Source: Asterionellopsis glacialis (lineage: Eukaryota > Bacillariophyta > Plagiogrammaphyceae > Rhaphoneidales > Asterionellopsidaceae). Taken from it: DNA of 53,600 bases. Position numbers and translations under genes: made by a program. The stretch lies in assembly GCA_014885115.2 (NCBI GenBank), contig WKLE02003446.1, forward strand, positions 1-53,600, given 5' to 3'. The notes beneath the pieces are model-generated. The model had not been told where the DNA came from and searched no databases. It saw only the letters and a program-made list of their open reading frames with translations. Below, one piece after another: positions 20,310-30,122 of this stretch; the first letter of the stretch is position 1, and each line of letters starts with the position of its first letter.

Positions 20310-21883
20310 ATGAAGTGGCTTTCTTTTGCTTTCCGTTCACTCTTGGCAGTAACTCTATCCACAGCAGTACGGGCAGTTGCTCCTCTAGATCCGGAAAAGC
20401 CTCTAAATGAAGTTCCTTTCGTAATGTCTCATGGTTCTGCAAGTGCATACATCGAAATTGATGAAAACTTCAGAAATTTCGAGTTTGTAAAGTCATACGC
20501 AAAAACTCAGCAAGTAACTTTTAGTGAACAGCTCAATTGTGGGGCTCGTGCTTTCGATTTGAAGCCTGCTGACAATGGAAATAATATTGTTTTTGCGAGT
20601 GCGTTTTGTCCAGTAGATGAGATAACATTTGCAGAAGCAATTCAGGAAATCCTCGACTGGTCGTCAGAAAGCAACGAGCTGATCCTTCTCAAAATTCAAG
20701 ACTGCGATGGATGTAATGATCAAGTTGACGCAATTCTAGAAGAAATGAAAGTCTCCTATATCAAGCAATGTGACATCTTCAATATTCTTACTGTTGCAAT
20801 GACATATGATTTGTATGGAAAGGTTGTGGCAATTGATGATTCTTGTTTCTTTTCAAACCACAGTGAAGAGATTGGATGTAATGGATTCATGCCAAACACA
20901 GAAGTAGAAACTATAGATTCGATTCGCGCCTGCTTACCAGTTGGCATTGAAGCCATGGATACAGCCGACATGACCGAACATTTACAAGATATTTACGGAT
21001 GTTTGGATACGTATCTGACTCCAGACCAAGTAAGCACATACTCTTGTTGGATGGAACATAAGCATAAGAGAGTGCCTTTCGTAATGCTCTCAGACAAATT
21101 GAATGAAATTGTTAGCCGGGGACCACCTAGTGATGGAAAATTGTGGCAGCTGACAAGGTACGTTTGGGTAGTACTTTCTGAACTTTTACTGGACTGGCGA
21201 CTTTTTTCCTCTCACCGTACTTATTATTTTTCTTTTTCAGTCACTGGGAGCAAAGCACAGATTCTATGATTATAGGAACATTTCAACCACTTGAACTACC
21301 GTTGTACTACACTGACCTTGAAGCATCTAGTGCCTTAGAGGATTCAGAAAAATCCATGCTCAACTTCCTAATTTTGCAATATATTAAAGAACTCGTTGGC
21401 ATCGGCATCCCTCTGAATCTTGTAGCAGTTGACGATGTTTGCGATCCTTCTGCCCGGCAACTAATCGATGCTTTAAGACCGACCACACCGGAAGAGAATG
21501 TTGATGTGCCAATACGTACTCGCGCTCCGACTGTTAGACTAACAGACAGTCCAACTATCAGTCCTTCAGTAGAACCCACCGACAGTCCGACTGATACACC
21601 AACAGACAAGCCAACTATCAGTCCTTCCATGAAACCCACCGACAGTCCGACTGTTACACCAACAGACAGTCCAACTCTGAGGCCTTCCATGAAACCCACC
21701 GAAAGTCTTGAGCCATCTAGCTTACCGTCGGAAATGTCGTCTGGTATGCCTTCGGGCATGCCTTCCTCTTTCCCTTCTGGCGAACCATCTGGTATGCCTT
21801 CGGGCATGCCTTCCTCTTTCCCTTCTGGCGAACCATCTGGTATGCCTTCAGGAGCACCATCTCTGAGCCCGTCTCTACTTTAA
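20310..21883 (+). CDS. Secreted PLC-X-like protein with diatom PTDSP/PSGMPS repeats
   Basis: Exons 20310-21157 and 21241-21883, phase 2, 83-nt intron (GTACGT donor, TTTTTCAG acceptor), 496 residues. The start is the ATG at 20310; a frame extending upstream to a TTG at 20292 is not a start. A signal peptide (MKWLSFAFRSLLAV...) is followed by a PI-PLC X-like barrel: VPFVMSHGSASAYI carries the first catalytic-type His, and CGARAFDLKP the Arg/Asp pair. Where the family has a second His near a HG/HH motif, this protein reads IVFASAFCP, with none. The C-terminal 130 residues are Pro/Ser/Thr repeats typical of diatom extracellular and cell-wall proteins. It may therefore be an inactive or altered phosphodiesterase tethered in the wall. 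Several internal Cys fit a secreted fold. Confidence 0.72.
21541..21720 (+). repeat. Three 60-bp repeats encoding PTDSPT.SPS units
   Basis: Near-identical 60-bp (20-residue) units begin at 21541, 21601 and 21661, each opening with AACAGACA and encoding TDSPT/TDKPT then SPS and PTDSPT. They lie in the Pro/Ser/Thr tail of the PLC-like protein and keep the frame. Confidence 0.85.
21740..21855 (+). repeat. 48-bp tandem repeat encoding SGMPSGMPSSFPSGEP
   Basis: Two copies (21740-21787 and 21788-21835) appear identical base for base, followed by a partial third copy from 21836. The 16-residue unit follows the PSG/PSxxPS pattern frequent in diatom extracellular proteins. Identity at the third codon positions implies recent expansion or gene conversion, and probable length variation between strains. 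Confidence 0.9.
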
Positions 21884-22607
21884 TAATATAGAAATACCCA
21901 TGCAGCTTATTATTTGTTTCGGTATTGAGAGGTTGCGAAAGCTACTTTCACCGAAAAATTTGACTGACATACCGGATAGAATTTCACATCGGACTAAAGA
22001 ATACTAGGTTATTCAAACGTCCGATCTTAAAAAAATAATGTATAATCGTTTTTGTTTTGTGGTACCGTCTTTACCACCCTCGCAAGAGTATTGCTGTGTG
22101 ACTTAAGTTTGGAACCAGACTCAGAAAGAGAATGTAAGATGCTCTTACCACAGGTCTGAAGGGGGGCTGCTCCGCTCGTTGAATATCCAACATTTGCTTT
22201 ATCCAAGCACGAAAGGTCGCCACCTTTTCCGCTCATTGAAAATTTTTACTAATGACTCTCCACCCACATAGTTGTGGCGGCAATGATAAAATATATAGTA
22301 GCATCCGTTGGTAGTAGTAGACTGTATCCGGTTTTAGCGACCTCATCTTTGTTAATAATGCCACCCTCATAGAGTGGCGAGTCCATTCAAGCATCTGAAA
22401 TATAGTATTTGACTTTGTGCCATATAGGCTACTTACATACAATCACAGAAAAGAAAGCGATTATCTTTCCGATGCAAGTGCAAACAAAAATTGTGCATGT
22501 CTTGAAACACAGTTGTAATTGCCAAAATCAACTTTAGCATTGCCAAATCACAAGAATATAGCCGGTAGAACTTAGTAGAACTTAAATTAAGTAGAGTATA
22601 TATGCTT
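21884..22607. other. Convergent intergenic region
   Basis: Lies between the 3' ends of the PLC-like gene and the aminotransferase gene. I find no coding frame, RNA gene or repeat beyond a single GGTACC at about 22061. Presumably 3' UTRs. Confidence 0.45.
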
Positions 22608-24220
22608 TCAATGCTGAGGACATAATTCACGAATTCCTTCAGCAAGACGATTAGCGGCGACCTGACATTCTTTCGGTGGTAAGTTTGAATAACAGACACG
22701 TATCCAGCCCGGAAAACCACAAAAAGATCCAGGGATTAAAGCAACCCCAAATTTTTCAACGAGCTGCCTTGAAACTTCCTGACGATTATAAGTTGTTAAT
22801 AAAAAAAGCCACCGCTTTGTGTTAGGTCTGTAGTCCTACAAACAGGCTGGTACAGTGGGGAAACTATATTGTTCAAGTTTACTTACCTGATCGTCCATGC
22901 CATCTGGTAATTTGGCCATTACATACATAGCACCAGTCCCTCCCATTATTGGTTTCAGTGGACTGAGCGCTTCCAAAATAGCAGAACGACCTGTATCAAG
23001 CGTGCTAACTTTATCATGAACCCAGTCTCTGCCAGCTGACAAAGCTCCCATTGCAGCAACTTGGGAGATTCGCGATGGACAAATCGGGATTGTATCTTGT
23101 ACCTGAGAAAGAAAGTCAAATTTGATACCGCGCAGGTGTGAGATCCAAACAGTTGATGGAGGACGAATGATGGACACAAAAACTCAATAAACTTCTTTTA
23201 AAAACATACCTTGAGCATTTGTTGGTAAGCCTCTCTCCCAAGCTCTCCTTCACTGGATAAGACGACATAACCGCAGCGAAATCCAGCTAGTGCATACCCT
23301 TTGCTAAAACTAAAAATATGAATCACATGTTCATCAGGGAAACCAGCAAAAGGAACACCAGGCACTGAGTTTGCATTGGTGTGATCAAAATGTTCGTATG
23401 TGGTGTCTAAAACAAGCCAAACACCGTATTTGGCACAAAGGTCAACTGCTTGCTGCAGGACACTACGATCAAGACTAACTCCAGTTGGGTTTCCTGGATT
23501 TGTGAGAGTGACGACACGTATACTTTTATCACTTTGGAGTGAACGATCCAGCCAGTCTAGATCGGGTATACCATGATCGTCGCAGGACCCTACCACTACT
23601 GCATCGTCGCCCTGTGTCATTTGTATAGCCATGACATGGTTAAAGTAGTAGGGTTTGAATACAACGCATTTATCGCCTTTCGAAAGGAGGGTCAGAACAC
23701 AATTGACATACGCCTGATTCGCACCAGCAGTGATCATAACATCATGATTCGTCAACCCATTCTGTTTTGCAATTTTTTCTTTGAGGATCTCTCTAAATTC
23801 CGGCAGTCCCTCGTCAGGGCAGTACGTATGTAGAGCATAAGTCTGAGGATCATTTATAGCAGTTGAAATGGCTTGAGTGGTAGTTGGAGGCGGTTCCCAG
23901 TAAACCACTCCCTGTGCCAAGGAGTAGACACCTCCTCGATCTTCCCATAGGTGTGCATATTGCGAAATAAGGGATTTCATTAGAACGACGCAGGGATCAA
24001 GTGTCTCCATCACTTTATCAGAAAACACCAACTTTGTTTTACTGTCTGCAGAATTCTCAGTCATTTTTGTGGACATGAAAGGTCTTTTCAATGGTGTTGT
24101 CCTCAAGTACGATGATTTTTTTGTCACGAACGCGTTGGTTCTCCCGGACAAACTTACGGAAACTGCTGCCGTGACGAACAATGTTGTGGTTCTGAGAGGA
24201 TGCAGTCTCGTTCTCATCAT
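22608..24220 (-). CDS. PLP-dependent class I/II aminotransferase with plastid-type presequence
   Basis: Three exons on the minus strand: 24220-23210, 23102-22887, 22778-22608, with introns of 107 and 108 nt, all phase 0, 465 residues. The middle intron choice (GTAAGT to CGTCAG) gives the smooth reading MDDQEVSRQLVEKFGVALIPGS. Residues 1-32 are a signal peptide with a NAFVTK junction, suggesting plastid import. Fold-type I signatures are all there: ITAGANQAY for the phosphate-binding turn, TNPGNPTG for the pyridine region, SFSKGYALAGFRCGY with the Schiff-base Lys307, and the C-terminal GWIRVCYSNL with the substrate-carboxylate Arg. This subfamily includes aromatic, kynurenine and aspartate-type enzymes in amino-acid metabolism; I cannot fix the substrate. 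Confidence 0.87.
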
Positions 24221-24725
24221 GGGGTTGTTCGGGAAAAGGACGGGGAGTCTTTAATCCGTCAACGTAATGGATGGTATCAGTACTGATTTCGAACACTTTG
24301 AAGTACTTGGAGTGGCAATTGCGATATATTGGATGCTATGCGGTGGTGTTGATTGAGGATGATCTTCTAGATTAGGTCCTTGACTAGTCTAGGTGAGCAT
24401 TCTGGGTTGGCTTTCTTGTGGTGTCAATAGATACGTGTACGATTTTGATTTTTTTCATATCCTCTTTTTTTCATGCGCCCGACCGCCACCGCCATCAAGG
24501 AAGAATCACGAGCCCACGTATGAATGCGACGGCGACGTTTTTTATTTATGAAGCGAATTTTCCGGACAATCGAGCTCGAGGGTGCCGCGCCTGGAAAAAC
24601 TCCCTCATCCAGCGAAGAGAGTTTTTTTATCGTGCAAAATTTTCCATAGGACTTAACAAGTCCCGTCCTGTGATAAGAGCGGTCATTCATTTACAGGGTT
24701 TATTGTTCATCAGCATACCCTTGAC
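24221..24725. promoter_or_regulatory. Divergent promoter region, aminotransferase / kinesin
   Basis: A 505-bp space between two start codons on opposite strands. No GGTAC cluster here, which contrasts with other divergent spaces. No small gene seen. Confidence 0.45.
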
Positions 24726-27700
24726 ATGTTCACCATGTCGGAGAACGAAAGCGATAGTCAAACCTCCTCTTCCATTGGGGAGGAGAAACTAGACCACCGT
24801 ATCAAAGTTTACCTTCGATTACGACCGATGAACAAATTGGAAGCTTCTCGACGAAGTAAGCATTGCGTCGAAATACACAATGATGATGATGGGCCGCCAA
24901 CAGAAATGACCGTAGATTCGCCCTTGGAAGGAGAATTTGACTTTTCATTCGATAGGGTGAGTTCCGGCAGGTCTTCAGAGAGATTGCGTGGCGATAGAAA
25001 ATGCTGAAATGAACATGGCGGGATGGTGTCCACCGCCAATCCTTCCATGTCCTCGGTCGTTCATCGACTGCTTGATCTTGGCATTTTAATCTGTTTCGGT
25101 GTTCGTTTGTGACGTCATTTGTATGTTTTATTTATGATACATTTTGGGCATGTTTTCAGTTTTACAATATTGTACTTTGGTTGGCCGCAAAACGTCAGCG
25201 ACAACTTCGAAATTTCTCTCACACTTTCTGGCATTTCTGGTGTATTTTGCAAATCCAGGTCTTTGGAGAAACAACGTCCCAATCCTATTTATTCCAGAAT
25301 ACGATTTCTCCCATGGCTGCACAATTACTGGAGGGCTACAATTGCACTGTGCTTGCTTATGGACAAACTGGTTCGGGAAAGACGCATACAATGATGGGCT
25401 GCGGAGGTGGTATTGGATCGGCCGACAACAAAAAAAAGGAAGAAAGGTCTGGATCTGACAAGGCCTCGGAAATATCATCGGACGGAGGAGAGGTCGATGC
25501 AGTTGACGTAGATCTTGGAGATATTGAAGGGATGATTCCAAGGACAGTTCGGTCGATATTTGCACTAATGGAGAAATCCCCACCAACCATTGAATACACA
25601 ATCAGGTGTTCTTACGTCGAAATCCATCTTGAAAGAATACTCGATCTCCTAAATCCAGGTGGAGTTGGTGATGTTCCTCTGAATATTATGGACGATGCTC
25701 CTGGTGATGAAGCTGCAGGTATTGGGGAAAATGATGTTGGTGTTCGAATAGTTGGAGCTTCGGAGGTTTACTGTGTTGATGAAACAGACGTGCTTGCACT
25801 TTTGACACGTGGAAATGCTTGCCGGTCTGCTAGTAATGCAAAAGTGAACACTGACTCGAGTCGTTCCCACGCAGTATTTGTCTTGAAGGTGGAACAGCAA
25901 GATGTCACTACGGGAGAGACGAAGAAGAGTGTGTTAAACATGTTGGATCTTGCGGGCAGTGAAATGGCCTCGAAGAAACAAGCCCAACAAGCGCGTAGTC
26001 AGCAAAATTCAAATACGGGTCAAACAGAGGTAAAAATGATAAATAAGGCACTTACGGCTTTGAATAATCTTGTACGTGCTCAGGCGAAAAGCCAAAGAAA
26101 TGGAGGGGACAATAAAGCGCTGGTGGCTGCTAGTCGTCAGGCAAAATTGACACGGCTGTTACGTCCAAGTTTTGGGGGCAACTGTATAACAACTGTTGTA
26201 TTGACGGGATCGCCGTCAAGTTACAATATTGGAGAAACCATCTCAACAATACGATTTGGACAGTTTTGTAAACACATTCGGAATTCACCAGCAACGAACG
26301 CCGAATTTAGTTCAGAAATATATCGAAAACGCCTAGCGGAAAGTGAAAAGGAACAGGCAAAACTCAAAACGCTCATAAAAGAATTGGCTACAGAGTGTAA
26401 TGTTTTGAAGACCGAAAGTAGAGACTCTGCAACTGATGCTAGGAAGCACACCGGTCCTTTGTGGGAAACCATTGATGAGATTCTGAAGCAATCAGATGAA
26501 GGCGATAATGATGAAGTGTCCCCAGTTGAAATCCGACAAAGTAGCCGTAGAAATCTTGACGGGACAGGTAGCCCAGCATTGGAGCTCGAGCGCTTAAAAT
26601 TAGAAATCGATGAAGTTCGGGAAGAATTGAAACGATCAAACGAAGCGCTTCATAAATCTGAAAATGCCTTAGCTGAAGCTCAGTCAGAAGTTGCTGTTCT
26701 CAGAACTCAAAATGATGGTTTGGCAGCTGACAGCAAAAAGTTTGTACAAGATTTGATTGATGCAAAAAACGAGGCCCAGCTTCTTTCGCAGCGAAAGATT
26801 GAGGTCGAGCATAACCTTCGGACAAGTCAATTCCGCGAGAATGAAGCCACGACTTTCCTGAGACAATTCCGAAGATTCTACCATCGTTTGTTGAAGAATA
26901 AAGCTGCTCAGGGATCTGGAAATACGCAGGAGATAACAAAGAAAACACCTGGTGTTCCTCAACTACAAGACTTGATTGATATTGATAAGTTACTGTTGGA
27001 AAGTGGACTGATAGAAGAGGACGAACTTCAAGACGAAAAGTCAACGGTGGCAGCGTACCGACCAAGTAAAGAGGCTCTTCTGAGAAGTACCCATGCCGCC
27101 AAGAATGCAGCGGCATCAGCTTCCAGTCTTGCTGCTAGTAGTGCCAGTGCCAGCAGTTACTTGAGCACCAGCGAAACGAGTGGAGAAGATGGTAGTAGTT
27201 ACGTGACATCAAGTTCGGTCAACACATCTGTGAAACAAATGGGTGTCTTAGATATTTCTTCTGGTAATCAAGCCCTTGATTCCATTAGCGAAATGGGAGA
27301 TGGAGGCGTTAGCCAATACGCGCGGAGTTTGAAAAGCTCAGTGGTAAATGAAGAAATGGACGCATTGTCGAAAGTGGGTAGAGCAGATGATCTAGATAAC
27401 ATAGGAGAGCGAAAATCCGTTGAAGGTTATGATGCTTCAGGGAAACCTCATGGAGAAGCAGATGCAGGTGCTGGTGCGTCTGCTGACCCTTCTGTGCCTG
27501 TTCATGAAGGTGAAAATTGGAACTCCAAATCAATCCGTGTTGGAAAGGGTACATATGCTGGTGCTGTCACTGCGGCGCGTCAAAAAGCACTTGGAACGCC
27601 CGCTGGCCGTCTTATAGCTATACAAGAGAAAGAGCTAGAATGGGACCTGAAAGATCTTACTCAGCGCTGCATTGAATTGCAAATTGCGCTGAACGAAGAG

Positions 27701-29398
27701 CAGGCGAACGTAGATGCGCTTACAAATCGTTCGGGATCGGCAACACTAAGTAAAAAGCGTCTTGCTCAAGAAGCTATCCAACTTCGACAGCAAGTAGACC
27801 GAAAGACGCATGATCTTCAAGCAATTATCTGGAAAATGAATGAGTTACATCTTATTAACAAGACGTATCACGACAAAATGGCAAGTAGAGAGCAACATGT
27901 TGCATACCTTGAGGAAAATCTCGTTGATCTTCAAAATACGAATAGGCGTCTTGTGAAAGAGCGCCAAATGGCTGAAAAAAAGCTTCGTGATGAGCTGGAC
28001 CATTTAAAATCATTAGTGGACGGTATGACGGTTCCTTTATGGCAATTTGGAGAACGGAGAGAGAAAGGAAGGATGTTAGCAAGCAGAATTGTATTGCCTG
28101 TTGTAGGTAGCAGGAGCATGTTAGATATTGAAGCAGATCTCGCATTGGATAGCTCTGGAGAAGACGAAGACCAGGATTCCTCTAGTTCAGTGGAGTCGGC
28201 TGTAAAGCAACGGGGGGTAGTTGACGCTAAAGCTGCAAGTGCTAACAAAGTTGCTAGAGGGATCAGTGAGGGGGTTGATGATGTCAAAACAGAAAAAGAG
28301 CTTATGGATGCGTCAACACAAACGGATGAAGCGCCACCTGTGGAAACTGCAGAAATCGGACTTCAGGCCAACATGGATCCAGAAATTCAAAAGGAGGATC
28401 TAGTAACTCAGACTGATGCGGTTCCTTTGGTTGCAAGTCAAACTCAGACTGAAGATATTCCATCTGCACATGTCAGCACAATGACAGATGAGGCATTGGT
28501 TGAGAAAGCAGTAACAACAGAAATGGCAATACAAACAGACCCGGTCAATTTATCTCAACAACCTTCGACAGAAGCAAGAGCGACTTCGGAGATTGCTATT
28601 CAGACGGAATCCATCGATGATTCTGATAGGGCGGGTTTGAAGCTTGCTGCTGCTGGTGCAGCAGGGACCGGTGCTGGCCTCGCACTTGGAGCAAACAAGG
28701 CAGTTCCTGCAGCAGAATCTAAGGGAATCCCCGTGGAGGGAGAGCCCGCAGATGTATTTGATGCTATTGGCTCTTCAGAATTGCAGTATAGTGGAGAAGA
28801 TATGGGCGCAAACGAGGAAGTTTCTCGGTCCCCTGAGCAAGACACGGGACATGAGGTAGATGAATCAAGGCGGCTTGATCCAACAGGCAGTGGCACAGCT
28901 ATCGTCCAAAAAGTTGAAGATGAAACAGGGGCCCCTTCTGCAGACATTGCAGCTGGTGCGCCAGCAGCTGTAAATGCTCTTGGTAACGTAGCAGAAGATG
29001 AGACACTGCAGGATCTGTCAGAGAGTGGTGAAAATATTCCTAGTAGGGAATCAAATGCGCTTAATCCTGCTAATGAAACGGATGAAATTGAGCAGCTTCC
29101 CGAGTCAAAACTTCCACCTGATTTCTTTCTTGGTGGGAAATCTGCGGATTTCGTACCTCGACGTTTTGCTAAAAAGTTTGGTCCAAAAATAAATCCGGGT
29201 GTGATTGTCAAGGAGAGCAAGCCTTCTAGTGACAATAAGAAAAAAAAGGACCACACTGATAGCTCGCGCTCGAAGAAGAAGAAAAAGAAAAAGAGCTCTC
29301 GTAGTGAACAAAAAGACAAAAAGAAAAAGTCAAGCAGATCTGCCAGCAGGAAACGCAGCGACGACAAGACGCGGGGTGGGAGGAGCTCTAAGCACTAA
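24726..29398 (+). CDS. Kinesin-like motor protein with long tail
   Basis: Exons 24726-24956 and 25259-29398, phase 0, 302-nt intron (GTGAGT donor, AATCCAG acceptor), 1456 residues. The splice restores FDFSFDRVFGETTSQSYLFQ. The motor spans residues about 20-420: P-loop GQTGSGKT (112-119), switch I NTDSSRSH (274-281), switch II DLAGSE (307-312) and INKALTALNNL (338-348). ATPase residues are intact. Two oddities: an acidic insert of about 35 residues after the P-loop (125-160), and the usual microtubule-contact string VPYRDSKLTRLL reads VAASRQAKLTRLL. The tail carries coiled coils (about 430-620 and 850-970), Ala/Ser-rich linker, an array of six TQT-type motifs (about 1095-1196), an acidic stretch and a Lys/Ser-rich end (SRSKKKKKKKSSRS). 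The motor lies at the N-terminus, so plus-end movement is expected. Subfamily is not clear. Confidence 0.9.
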
Positions 29399-30122
29399 CT
29401 TCTGAGAGATCTTAATGCAAAGGAGCAACCTAGAGATAGACTCTGGAGGGAATTCTGCAGATTCCTTATTTTGTTGTCAAGATATACTGCTGGGCTTATA
29501 GTATTGCGTTTACTCACACTTTCGGCTAGAGTAGATATGTCAATAAATCCTGTTTTGAACGATTTAGTGAAGCATCCCATACATTGCCTTGTCATCTGTC
29601 CTCTTTCCGAAGAAGGAAATTGCGTTTGTGAGCTGTACAGATGCGTGGCTGTACGGTGCGATACAGATATGTATTTTGTTGTGTGAAATAGTTACTCTTT
29701 CCGTTTGATCGTTAATTTCGCTTGATGTTTTTTTTTCATATTCGCTTCAAGATCTGTAGAGCCTCGTTATTTGTACTGTCCTTCTAGCTTTTGTTGCAAA
29801 TCCCTTGATATGCAAACGATTGCTTTCTTCATTGTCAAAGCAGAAGATTTTTCAAGCTTAATGATCTAGTCCGATTATCTGCACTTCAATTGTAAGAGCC
29901 TCCGACATGTTACTGTACGAGGACAGATGTTCAAGCCCTTTATCTCCATTGACAGCAAACATTTTTCAGGAAAATCTGTGATGATGTTTCAAAAAATTGA
30001 TGGAAGGATTACATCCATAATACTGTCGCTCATTATAGCTGATGACGTCACGAACAATCACGAAAAAATGATGGTAATAACATTTGCTTTTGGTATGATG
30101 TACTAAATTGTTATTTAAGAAC
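29399..30122. other. Convergent intergenic region
   Basis: Between the ends of the kinesin and Patched-family genes. No coding frame, repeat cluster or RNA gene recognised; presumably the two 3' UTRs and terminators. Confidence 0.45.

Noticed and set aside
22779..22844. Earlier acceptor (TTTGTAG) in the second aminotransferase intron
   Set aside because: It stays open but inserts about 22 unrelated residues (DYRPNTKRW...) into a conserved region; the CGTCAG acceptor gives a smooth family match and an intron of the same size as its neighbour.
28600..29367. 255-codon frame antisense to the kinesin tail
   Set aside because: Ser/Phe-rich shadow of the Lys/Glu/Ala-rich tail; no independent support.
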